From CAIKZJ01 sp041675325 (GTDB lineage: Bacteria; Bacteroidota; Ignavibacteria; Tepidaquicellales; Tepidaquicellaceae), in contig JBAYUG010000034.1 in NCBI GenBank assembly GCA_041675325.1, positions 1 to 33,054 on the forward strand: DNA of 33,054 nucleotides. Reading direction: 5' to 3'. The translations under genes were made by a program, and so were the position numbers. This document shows, one piece after another, positions 8,696 to 16,388 of this stretch; position 1 is the first letter of the stretch, and each line of letters starts with the position of its first letter. The notes under the pieces are model-generated. The model saw only the letters and a list, made by a program, of their open reading frames with translations. It was not told the DNA's origin and ran no database searches.

Positions 8696-8707
8696 ATAAT
8701 AATATGG
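8692..8707. promoter_or_regulatory. Inverted repeat overlapping the lexA start (possible operator)
   Basis: CCATAT-AATA-ATATGG has perfect 6-bp arms and covers the preferred lexA start codon, abutting the alternative one. LexA usually represses its own gene by binding a palindrome near its promoter. The location fits, but the element does not match a LexA box that I know, and A/T-rich palindromes arise by chance. Confidence 0.3.
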
Positions 8708-8773
8708 CATATTTTAGTAGGAGATGCAAGAGAAAAATGATGCCGGCAAAAAATTATTCCAGATAACCTTAGC

Positions 8774-9304
8774 TTAAGTCTTAATGCTTTTGGAAATCTC
8801 TTTCCATGCCGCCGGTGAATACAGCCTGTGGACTTCCTTCCTGAATCCGGAAAAATACAAAGAACCCCATAAGGGTGTAGTCTCAAGATAATAAAGTGTT
8901 TCATTTATGAAGTCCATAACAACGGGAAACTCAAAAGCTGCATAATGCTTTGGAGTGTATGACTTGAGGAAAGCTGCAAGTTCAAAAGAAACTAAATCTG
9001 TTATTAATATTGGATAAACTATAAGCGACCCTCCAAGTCCAATAGGAATTCCTTTCCTGTGGTTGTATGCATACTCAAAAAGATTTGAACTGAATTGTCT
9101 CATCCAATTGCCGTCAATACCCCTTTCAACATATTTTACAAAAGAATAAGTCGAACATTTTCCAAACATCGCAATGTCCGTTCTGTACCTTGAATATATT
9201 CTATCCATTCCAAGAGTATCGTCTTTGACAATCTGTTCAAAACCAAAATACTGCATCCACTTGTCAAGTAAACTCAGGTAGTTGTTTATCTTTTCATTTT
9301 GCAT
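8774..9304 (-). CDS. Unknown 176-aa soluble protein upstream of lexA
   Basis: I do not recognise this family. The protein is mostly polar, rich in aromatic residues (many Tyr and Phe), with one more hydrophobic stretch in the middle (PIGLGGSLIVYPILITDLVS, residues about 92-111). There is no clear signal peptide and no catalytic signature that I can name. The start at 9304 has an AGGA sequence upstream. It ends 78 bp before the preferred lexA start on the same strand, so the two could be co-transcribed. That would raise the possibility of a damage-related role, but only by association. Confidence 0.7.
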   Translation of the reverse strand: MQNEKINNYLSLLDKWMQYFGFEQIVKDDTLGMDRIYSRYRTDIAMFGKCSTYSFVKYVERGIDGNWMRQFSSNLFEYAYNHRKGIPIGLGGSLIVYPILITDLVSFELAAFLKSYTPKHYAAFEFPVVMDFINETLYYLETTPLWGSLYFSGFRKEVHRLYSPAAWKEISKSIKT

Positions 9305-9602
9305 ACAAAATGTTTTTTCCTAAACTATGTAATTATTTGAGATTTTTAAAGTCAAAGTTATAGTGTTAATTCCTTGTAAATCTTCAATCGTCTTTCCCAA
9401 ATTTAATTTATTATACAAACTATATTCATCAACCAATGAAACAGTATTACCCGTTGCCTTTTTGCAACAGAAAATAATATGTATTACTAATATTCATTCA
9501 AAATTGGATTTAATTATATTATTGACATTTAAAAATATACCATCTATTTTAATACACATTTAATAATAATTTTTAATTAAACAAAAAGAAAGAGGTCAAC
9601 AC
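9305..9602. other. A/T-rich divergent intergenic region
   Basis: This 298-bp spacer separates the 176-aa gene (minus strand) from the first type IX cargo gene (plus strand), so it should contain both promoters. A small frame inside it shows no protein-like features. One promoter candidate is listed separately. I see no repeats or RNA gene. Confidence 0.5.
9522..9550 (+). promoter_or_regulatory. Candidate promoter of the 588-aa secreted protein gene
   Basis: A perfect TTGACA (9522-9527) is followed after exactly 17 bp by TATTTT (9545-9550), four of six matches to a -10 box. The gene's ATG lies about 50 bp downstream, with AAAGAGG just before it as a possible ribosome-binding site. Confidence 0.35.
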
Positions 9603-11369
9603 ATGAAAAAAATGACAATCTTAATTTTCGTAATACTGGCATTTGCATTGAATACTAATGCTCAGTATAGCGATGTAAATCCGGGAAGTATTAATCTAGC
9701 ACCGCTTGCCGGTCAGAACGATTATCCAAATGCAGTAGGTGATTTGTTAATGAATTACAACGTTGATTCATTGTTAGGTTCTGTGGTCGGTTATGGTGTT
9801 TGCTGGACAGGAACAAATTTTGTAACTGCTAAATTTAGTGCAAACAGGTTTAACAGAATGACATCGAATTGGAATAAGATCGATTCTTTCGCCGCATCTG
9901 GTGCAGGTACAGGTTTTTTCAGAGACCTTGCTTATGCTAACGGATTAATCTGGGGTTCACCATTAAATAATACAATTTATGGTATAAATCCTACTACAGG
10001 TGTAATGGTAAAAACTATAGTTACTACCGGTGCTCAGATTAGGGCAATTACTTGGGACCCTGTTAGAAAAGGTTTCTGGTGTGGGACAAATTCTTTCACC
10101 GGACCATTAGTATGTTATGATACCAATGGTGTTGCTATTCCGGGTGCAACAATCTCCGGATTTGTAGGCGGCTTATACGGTGCTGCTTATGATGATAACC
10201 CTGCAGGTCCTTACTTATGGATTAGCAAAGATATGTCACCTAGTACTACGAATGGAACAGCGTTTGTAAAATATAACGCGACAACTCTTGCCAGAATGGA
10301 TTCAATTTATGTTACTGTTCCTTTGACATCCGGTGCTCCTTTAGCATCAGGTGGCTGCGAAGTTACTACATCACTTATTCCGGGAAAAAGAACTATTGTA
10401 AGCATGGTTCAGGGATCACCTGACAGAGTAATCGTTGTTGAATTAGGTTCAATCGCTCCTGCGGGTTACTTCAATAACTTCGAGAGCTATACAGTTGGAC
10501 AGCGGCTCGCTTGTCAGGATTCGCTCAATTGGACGACTTGGAGCATCATGCCGTGTAACACAACTGAAGATCCACTGATCTCAAGTGCTCAATCATTTAG
10601 TCCGACAAAGTCAGTTGTGATTACCCAGAATAACGACTTGGTAAAGCGACTTGGCAAAGATTCGACTGGCGTTCATGAGATAGCCATAAAGTTCTATGTC
10701 CCGACTGGCAAAGCGGGGTATTGGAATACGTTATCGGTCTTCGCGGGATCATCATCTAAATGGGGTATGGAATGCTACTTTGACGTTGCAGCCACTGGTA
10801 ACAACGGAAGACTTATGGGAGGTTCGGCTACAGCAATACCTTTCGCCTATACACACGGTGCCTGGCAGACTGCGAAATTGTTGCTGAATCTGGATGTCGA
10901 TTCGGCAAAGTTCTTCATCAATGGGACCATAGTTCATAAATGGAAATGGACATTAGGTGCAAATGGCGTAGCAGTTCCAAAGAAACTTGGTGGTAACAAC
11001 TTCTTTGGAGCCACAGCAACGGACGAGATGTATGTAGATGACTACTCTTACATGCCGGGCGCTAATTGGATAACTGGTATTACTCAGAATGGTAATACAG
11101 TACCGACAGATTACGCTTTGTCACAGAATTATCCTAACCCGTTCAACCCGACAACAAAGATTAATTTTGCATTACCAAAATCAGGCTTAGTAACAATGAA
11201 GGTCTATGATATACTCGGTAAAGAAGTAGCAACATTAGTTAATGAAGTCAAGAACGCAGGAAGCTATTCAGTAGATTTCAATGCAAGCAATTTAACAAGC
11301 GGCATGTACTTCTACAAAGTATCAGTCAACGGCTTCAGTGACGTAAAGAAAATGTTAATGATCAAATAA
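9603..11369 (+). CDS. Secreted type IX cargo protein with propeller-like and lectin-like domains
   Basis: A 588-aa protein. Signal peptide MKKMTILIFVILAFALNTNA (cleavage before Gln21). Residues about 25-285 look like beta-propeller repeats (AITWDPVRKGFWCGT, LYGAAYDD). Residues about 290-485 form a second module starting FNNFESYTVGQRLACQDS and ending MYVDDYSYMPG, resembling the jelly-roll modules common in such exoproteins. The last 82 residues are a type IX sorting domain (SQNYPNPFNPTTKINF to KKMLMIK), which directs export across the outer membrane, often with surface anchoring. Function beyond surface or secreted binding is unknown. The DNA of the second module is richer in G+C than its flanks. 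The sorting domain is nearly identical to that of the next cargo gene. Confidence 0.88.
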   Translation: MKKMTILIFVILAFALNTNAQYSDVNPGSINLAPLAGQNDYPNAVGDLLMNYNVDSLLGSVVGYGVCWTGTNFVTAKFSANRFNRMTSNWNKIDSFAASGAGTGFFRDLAYANGLIWGSPLNNTIYGINPTTGVMVKTIVTTGAQIRAITWDPVRKGFWCGTNSFTGPLVCYDTNGVAIPGATISGFVGGLYGAAYDDNPAGPYLWISKDMSPSTTNGTAFVKYNATTLARMDSIYVTVPLTSGAPLASGGCEVTTSLIPGKRTIVSMVQGSPDRVIVVELGSIAPAGYFNNFESYTVGQRLACQDSLNWTTWSIMPCNTTEDPLISSAQSFSPTKSVVITQNNDLVKRLGKDSTGVHEIAIKFYVPTGKAGYWNTLSVFAGSSSKWGMECYFDVAATGNNGRLMGGSATAIPFAYTHGAWQTAKLLLNLDVDSAKFFINGTIVHKWKWTLGANGVAVPKKLGGNNFFGATATDEMYVDDYSYMPGANWITGITQNGNTVPTDYALSQNYPNPFNPTTKINFALPKSGLVTMKVYDILGKEVATLVNEVKNAGSYSVDFNASNLTSGMYFYKVSVNGFSDVKKMLMIK

Positions 11370-11402
11370 ATCTATAGTTATTATTCCTGAAACAGGAATC
11401 AC

Positions 11403-11434
11403 AAAGCCCGGTTCTGAAAAGTGCCGGGCTTTTT
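11403..11434 (+). terminator. Intrinsic terminator after the 588-aa cargo gene
   Basis: AAAGCCCGG (11403-11411) pairs with CCGGGCTTT (11424-11432), followed by a run of Ts. A smaller inverted repeat, ATTCCTG-AAA-CAGGAAT, lies immediately upstream at about 11383-11399. Near copies of both elements follow the next two cargo genes. Confidence 0.85.
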
Positions 11435-11517
11435 GTTTATAGGTAAAAGTTCACACAAATTATATAATATTCTTTTCTATACAGTTTCTTTTCCAAATAT
11501 ATATTTGTATTTCTCTA

Positions 11518-11750
11518 AGTCACGTTAAGGACGCCATATCAATAGTAACGTATATTTTCTCTCTTTTAGTTCCTTTAAGGACAGCATATCCATAGCAAAG
11601 TATATTTTATCTCTTTTAGTCCCTTTAGGTACGCCATATCAATAATAACGTGTCTTTATTTCTTTACGTCCCTATAGGGACGCCATATCAATAGCAAAGT
11701 ATATTTTCTCTCTTTTAGTCCCTTTTGGGACGGCATATCAATATTAATTT
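11518..11750. repeat. Tandem array of five ~50-bp palindrome-containing repeats
   Basis: Units start at 11518, 11568, 11618, 11667 and 11717, giving periods of 50, 50, 49 and 50 bp; the last unit is partial. Each unit has a hairpin-forming core (GTCCCTATAGGGAC in unit 4, a perfect 14-bp palindrome), then a conserved tail resembling GCCATATCAATAG, then a pyrimidine-rich stretch ending CTCTCTTTT. Variants of the core largely keep pairing (TCCTTTAAGGA in unit 2; GTCCC/GGGAC in unit 5). The array has no coding potential and lies between two monocistronic cargo genes. Confidence 0.85.
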
Positions 11751-12032
11751 TTATATAAAGGCAAAGATTCAAACGAAAAATCTCCGAAGCTTTATGCACA
11801 AACTTATAAGCAATAGCTGGAAAACGAAATTACTTCTATGATAAAAACTTTAAATTGGATTTTTCTATTTTTCATATTGATATTTATATTATTATACACT
11901 AACTTAATTACGATACATTTTGTAAAATATGTCTTAATGAAATATTTTTTAATGATAAATTGTTTTGATATTTAATATCTAAGTATAAATTAATTTTAAT
12001 TTGTCAATTAATAAAAACTGAAAGGAAAGAAA
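11751..12032. other. A/T-rich leader region of the 632-aa cargo gene
   Basis: No gene or repeat is visible. A weak promoter candidate is TTGTTT (11960-11965) with TATAAA (11984-11989), spaced 18 bp. The gene's ATG at 12033 is preceded by CTGAAAGGAAAGAAA, a plausible purine-rich ribosome-binding site. Confidence 0.4.
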
Positions 12033-13931
12033 ATGAAAAAAATTATTCTTACATTCTCGGTATTGTTATTTGCATGTCTTATCATTGTTGGTTTTATGAC
12101 AATTGATGATCCGGGAACAAGATCTCAAAATACACAACAATCAATTCAATATCCGATTGTTGTAAATGGTCCGGCACTTGATGGTCCATTAAGTACATTG
12201 AGTGAATCATTCGAAGGTGTTACTTTCCCGCCTGCAGGCTGGACAAAAATAACTCCTACAACAGGTGCAGGATATAATCGTCAAACTGCCGGAACAACTC
12301 CTGTACCGGGATTTCAAGGCGGTACAATGTCTGTTCCTGTAGGTGGTGGTACTGCATTAGGTTTTTGTAATTACATAACCGGTACAGCAGGTGGTCTCGG
12401 TTCAGGTCTTTCTGACCAATGGTTAATTACGCCTCAAATTACAAACGTTCAACCAAATGATTCATTAACATTCTGGATTTGGAAATTTGGAAATTATAAA
12501 GAAAATATGATTGTAAGACTTTCTACTACAACACCTACTGTTGCAGGAATGTCTATAAGAATTGACTCTATAGGTTTTGCAGCTGCCGACTCTGGTTGGG
12601 TGCAAAAGAAATATAGAATTGGAAATTTAGTTCCTGCCGGCTCTAATATTTATATTGGTTTTAGAGAATGGGTAACAAGTGCAGACGTTGATGGTGCGAG
12701 CTTAGGTTTGGACCTTGTTAATGTTACAGCATCAGCTCCTCCGGTTACACTTTCATGGACAGAGCAGGTTTCACCGATTGCAACAGAATTGTATTCAGTA
12801 TCAGCTGTTGATGACAACGTAGCATGGGCTTGCGGTACAGGTGGTAAAGTTCTTAGAACAACAAATAAAGGTGTTACATGGTCAGATGTTACAGGTAACA
12901 TACCTGCAACAGCTTTACTTTATAATATATTTGCATGGGACGCTAATACAGCATTAACAACAGCATCACCTACAGCCGGTAATTACATTTACAAAACATC
13001 AAACGGCGGAGCAAACTGGACACAGGTTAACTTCCAGACCGGCGGTTTTGGAAACGCACTCTGGATGACGGACGCGAACACAGCTTATCAGGTCGGAGAC
13101 CCGGTAGGCGGCAACTGGACATTCTTAAAATCGACAAACGGCGGTGACAACTGGAGCACATGGGCAACTGTACCAACTACAGCAGCAGGCTGGAACAATT
13201 CACTTATGATACTTGGAAACAATGTATGGATGGGCACAAACGCAAACTATTTAATGTATTCATCAAACTTGGGTGCAAACTGGTCACAGCAGACTACCAC
13301 ATTCACAAACCAGTATGCAGTATGGTTCAACAGTGCAACAGTCGGTCTTGCAGCTTATACAGCTCTTAACGTAACTACAAATAGCGGAACAAACTGGTCA
13401 GCTTTAGCTTCACCGTTAGCGACCTCTGTTGGCGGTATCACAGGTACTGGAAATGAATGGTGGGTAGCACCTCAGAGCACAGCAATCTATTATTCATCAA
13501 ACAACGGAACAGTATGGTCGACAGCTTATACAGCTCCTGATGGATTATATCGTCACATTACTAAAGCCCGTACTGGTAACACAATCTGGGCAGTTAGAAG
13601 CAATGGAAAGATTTCGAGATACGGTACACCTATTACGGGTATTACAGTAGTCGGAAGCGAAATTCCTTCTTCATACGCAGTTAGCCAGAACTTCCCGAAT
13701 CCGTTCAACCCGACAACAAAGATTAACTTTGCTCTTCCGAAATCAGGACTCGTAACAATGAAAGTTTATGATATCCTTGGTAAAGAAGTAGCAACATTAG
13801 TCAATGAAGTCAAAAACGCAGGAAGCTACACAGTAGATTTCAATGCAAGCAATCTTACAAGCGGCATGTACTTCTACAAAGTATCAGTAAACGGCTTCAG
13901 CGAAGTAAAGAAAATGATGTTAATTAAATAA
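12033..13931 (+). CDS. Secreted type IX cargo with adhesin-like and YCF48/BNR-like repeat domains
   Basis: A 632-aa protein. A hydrophobic N-terminus (IILTFSVLLFACLIIVGF) acts as signal peptide. Residues about 58-233 resemble the 'cleaved adhesin'/choice-of-anchor J fold: SFEGVTFPPAGW at the start, SDQWLITPQI in the middle, then VPAGSNIYIGFR. Residues about 241-535 contain repeated propeller blades of the YCF48/BNR type (WACGTGGKVLRTTNKGVTWS, YKTSNGGANWTQV, LKSTNGGDNWSTW). The last 82 residues are the type IX sorting domain, differing at only 5 of 82 positions from that of the 588-aa protein. Likely a surface or secreted binding protein; ligand unknown. Monocistronic, with its own terminator. 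Confidence 0.88.
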   Translation: MKKIILTFSVLLFACLIIVGFMTIDDPGTRSQNTQQSIQYPIVVNGPALDGPLSTLSESFEGVTFPPAGWTKITPTTGAGYNRQTAGTTPVPGFQGGTMSVPVGGGTALGFCNYITGTAGGLGSGLSDQWLITPQITNVQPNDSLTFWIWKFGNYKENMIVRLSTTTPTVAGMSIRIDSIGFAAADSGWVQKKYRIGNLVPAGSNIYIGFREWVTSADVDGASLGLDLVNVTASAPPVTLSWTEQVSPIATELYSVSAVDDNVAWACGTGGKVLRTTNKGVTWSDVTGNIPATALLYNIFAWDANTALTTASPTAGNYIYKTSNGGANWTQVNFQTGGFGNALWMTDANTAYQVGDPVGGNWTFLKSTNGGDNWSTWATVPTTAAGWNNSLMILGNNVWMGTNANYLMYSSNLGANWSQQTTTFTNQYAVWFNSATVGLAAYTALNVTTNSGTNWSALASPLATSVGGITGTGNEWWVAPQSTAIYYSSNNGTVWSTAYTAPDGLYRHITKARTGNTIWAVRSNGKISRYGTPITGITVVGSEIPSSYAVSQNFPNPFNPTTKINFALPKSGLVTMKVYDILGKEVATLVNEVKNAGSYTVDFNASNLTSGMYFYKVSVNGFSEVKKMMLIK

Positions 13932-13986
13932 ATCTATAATTATCATTCCTGCGAAAGCAGCCTGACTGCTGCAGGAAGTGAATCTC

Positions 13987-14018
13987 AAAGCCCGGTACTG
14001 AAAAGTGCTGGGCTTTTT
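13987..14018 (+). terminator. Intrinsic terminator after the 632-aa cargo gene
   Basis: AAAGCCCGG (13987-13995) pairs with CTGGGCTTT (14008-14016, one G-T pair), followed by Ts. The sequence closely copies the terminator after the 588-aa gene, including the loop text around CTGAAAAGTG. A CCTGC/GCAGG-type inverted repeat lies just upstream. Confidence 0.83.
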
Positions 14019-14275
14019 GTATAATTATTTAGTATCAGAATAAAAATATTTGAAAATAGAATATTTTGTAAATCAAAAAAATAACTTTTGTTAATGTTAT
14101 AGATTTGAATAGTTTGTTGGATTTTCATATATTTGTAACGATAGCATTAGGAAGAATAATCGAAATAAAATAACCACAATCGTTTACACTCGTTAAAAAA
14201 CAGTATAGGTATAAGATAATTTAAATTTTATAAAGAAATTGAGTTCCTTTTTCCATAATTTAAATTAATTTAACT
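14019..14275. other. A/T-rich intergenic region before the 515-aa cargo gene
   Basis: There is no gene here. The region contains a candidate Bacteroidota-type promoter (listed separately), and otherwise nothing that I can identify. With the preceding terminator it makes up the 344-bp gap between two cargo genes. Confidence 0.5.
14104..14135 (+). promoter_or_regulatory. Candidate Bacteroidota-type -33/-7 promoter
   Basis: TTTG (14104-14107) and TATATTTG (14128-14135) are separated by 20 bp, matching the TTTG / TAnnTTTG arrangement described for primary sigma factors in Bacteroidota. The predicted 5' leader of the 515-aa gene would be about 130 nt. It is one match in A/T-rich DNA. Confidence 0.35.
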
Positions 14276-15823
14276 ATGAAGACATTTCTACGTTTCCCAA
14301 AATTGGGCTTACTTATTGTAATGCTCACTATTAGCGGTTATTTATGCGCACAAACACCACAATTCTATAATTACAACAATGGTACTTCTGGCAATTCATT
14401 TCCTTTGAATAAGGCACCTGGAAAAATGGTACAATGGTTAATACCCGTTGGAAATTTTACACAGCCAACCCCGGCTACAGCAGGAAACATAACAAAATTA
14501 TACTTCTTTGTAAAAGCTACAGATCCTTTATCTTCAACATACACAGATTTTAAGATTATGTTGAAGCAGACTACAGATTCTCTTTTGGTTCCAGGCGCAT
14601 TTTTAACAGATGGCTGGGATACTGTTTACAAAAGAACAAATGTTGAATTAACTGCTGCCGGTGGGACCTGGCTGATGTTTACATTAGACCATCCATTTAC
14701 TTTCGATCCAACTAAAAGTCTTGCAATTCAAATGGAACAATGTTCCAGCACACAAAGCACGGGTTATAGTCTTCAGTTTACCCTTTCACCGGGTAACAGA
14801 AGATTCTACAGTGTAGGAGGATGTCCTTTCGTTTATTCGGGAGTAAGTACAGATATTCCGAATGTCGGCTTTGATGTCGTATCAGCCGCATTTACGCTTC
14901 CTGACTTAATATATTATAGATTTGAAAATAATCCTGCGCCAAATTTAACACCAAACTTTGCAATTCCGGGCTCAGGTACTAATCCTGCTCCTCTGACGAC
15001 TTTAACACTGAATTCTGGCGGTCAGTTTGATAGTTGTTTATTTGGAACAGCTACTTCAAGTGCAAAAATTATGACCGGATATAATTTAGCCACTGGTACG
15101 AGTAGTTTCACTATTAGTATGTGGCTCAGCAACCTAGTTACACCTGCTACAACGAGATATCTGTTTGGAGATATGGGTCATTCATTCCGTTGCTTTGTTG
15201 GCGGAGCAGCACCATCAGGAGGGGCTATTCTAAGAGGTACAGGCATGACTGAAGTACCTATTAATAATATTTTCCCCGGACCGACTGTAGTGCATATCGT
15301 TTATGATTCTGCAACAACAAGCATTAAAGTATATAAAAATGGTGTTCTTGATAATACTGTTGTTCAGGCAGCTCCGTTGGATTATTCAGCGGGAACCGGT
15401 TTTTCTGTTGGTGGTTATTCAAGTTCAGCTGGTATTGATGGCTCGATGGATGAATTCAGATTCTACAAAAGAGGATTAGATGCTGCTGAAATTGCCGCTA
15501 CTTGGAATCTTGACATCGGACTCATTACGAGTGTCAATCCTATCGTTTCAAACGTTCCTGATAAATATTCCTTATCTCAAAATTATCCTAACCCGTTCAA
15601 TCCGGTAACAAAGATTAATTTTACTATTCCGAAATCGGGTCTTGTAACTCTGAGAATTTATGACGTTCTCGGCAGAGAAGTTTCAACCTTAGTCAATGAA
15701 ATCAAAAACGCCGGAACATATAAAGTATATTTCAACGGCAGCAGCTTATCAAGCGGTATGTATTTCTACAAAGTATCAGTAAACGGTTTCACCGATGTTA
15801 AGAAAATGATGTTAATCAAATAA
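14276..15823 (+). CDS. Secreted type IX cargo protein with a LamG-like domain
   Basis: A 515-aa protein. Signal peptide up to about residue 26 (LGLLIVMLTISGYLCAQ). Residues about 27-205 are a beta-rich region of unknown family. Residues about 213-425 look like a concanavalin/LamG-type jelly roll: YYRFENNPAPN at its start, FTISMWLSN, then IKVYKNGVLDN and the typical ending SMDEFRFYKRGLDAAEIAA. Residues about 434-515 are a type IX sorting domain (SQNYPNPFNPVTKINF to KKMMLIK), more diverged than the other two in this cluster. LamG domains usually bind carbohydrate or protein ligands; the ligand here is unknown. It is the third consecutive cargo gene, monocistronic with its own terminator. Confidence 0.87.
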   Translation: MKTFLRFPKLGLLIVMLTISGYLCAQTPQFYNYNNGTSGNSFPLNKAPGKMVQWLIPVGNFTQPTPATAGNITKLYFFVKATDPLSSTYTDFKIMLKQTTDSLLVPGAFLTDGWDTVYKRTNVELTAAGGTWLMFTLDHPFTFDPTKSLAIQMEQCSSTQSTGYSLQFTLSPGNRRFYSVGGCPFVYSGVSTDIPNVGFDVVSAAFTLPDLIYYRFENNPAPNLTPNFAIPGSGTNPAPLTTLTLNSGGQFDSCLFGTATSSAKIMTGYNLATGTSSFTISMWLSNLVTPATTRYLFGDMGHSFRCFVGGAAPSGGAILRGTGMTEVPINNIFPGPTVVHIVYDSATTSIKVYKNGVLDNTVVQAAPLDYSAGTGFSVGGYSSSAGIDGSMDEFRFYKRGLDAAEIAATWNLDIGLITSVNPIVSNVPDKYSLSQNYPNPFNPVTKINFTIPKSGLVTLRIYDVLGREVSTLVNEIKNAGTYKVYFNGSSLSSGMYFYKVSVNGFTDVKKMMLIK

Positions 15824-15870
15824 TTATCTTTCCTGCATAAACAGGCTTGCCTGCTGCAGGCAGGAATCTA

Positions 15871-15903
15871 AAAGCCCGATGCTGCAAAGCACCGGGCTTT
15901 TTA
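15871..15903 (+). terminator. Intrinsic terminator after the 515-aa cargo gene
   Basis: AAAGCCCG (15871-15878) pairs with CGGGCTTT (15893-15900), with inner GCT/AGC pairing, followed by a T-rich tract. Just upstream is a second inverted repeat, GCCTG-CTG-CAGGC (15849-15861). Confidence 0.83.
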
Positions 15904-16041
15904 TTTATACATGATGTAAATCGGTGTTCTATTGCTCAAAAAATCCGTGATCTATTATTCATACTTGTTAAAAATCATTTCTTTTCATATCTTATCAGTG
16001 TGAGATCTTGCCCTGTTCTTTTCTCTATTTCTGAATTATAC

Positions 16042-16105
16042 TAATCCGCGATAATCAGTTTAACCTGACTGCCATAGGCAGTTCCGTGTAAATCCGTGTT
16101 CCATT
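16042..16105. repeat. Dispersed intergenic repeat, copy C with an internal hairpin
   Basis: It starts TAATCCGCGATAATCAG (one mismatch to copy A near 7990) and ends TTCCGTGTAAATCCGTGTTC. Between them is the hairpin ACTGCC-ATA-GGCAGT (16068-16082), which copy A lacks. The order of the two words is reversed relative to copy A. Confidence 0.5.
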
Positions 16106-16267
16106 TTCTTTTTTATTGTTGTATTTTTCTCTTTACTTTTATTTATATTTTTTGCATATTTATTCATAGCTGCAAAGCTCAAAATACAGCTATCACATAA
16201 AAAAGCATGGAATTTATAAAAAAGAACTATGCTTTAACAGGCTGTAAAAACACATCTATATTTTAAC

Positions 16268-16388
16268 ATCCCATAAATATCCCATGAACATCCCATAAAC
16301 ATGCCTTAAACATACCATGCTCACCCGTCGCATGCCCGCTTCACTCCCGTCTCGTCACCGTTGTTTCACCGTTCAGTAACCGTATAAT
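16268..16388. repeat. 11-bp phased degenerate tandem repeat, about 11 units
   Basis: The first five units share the form ATCCCATAAAC (16268-16322). After a 10-bp step, six further units carry CCCG or ACCG at 16324, 16335, 16346, 16357, 16368 and 16379, an exact 11-bp spacing. The later units read as TCACCGTT-like words. The first block is A/T-rich and the second much richer in G+C than the surroundings. Confidence 0.8.

Noticed and set aside
9363..9563. 66-codon frame in the gap before the first cargo gene
   Set aside because: It has A/T-driven composition, no ribosome-binding site and no recognisable features.
11518..11750. CRISPR array
   Set aside because: The sequences between palindromes are conserved from unit to unit and are not unique spacers, and no cas gene is present in the window.
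15847..16044. 65-codon frame after the 515-aa cargo gene
   Set aside because: It runs through the terminator hairpins and a repeat element, so it is not credible as a gene.
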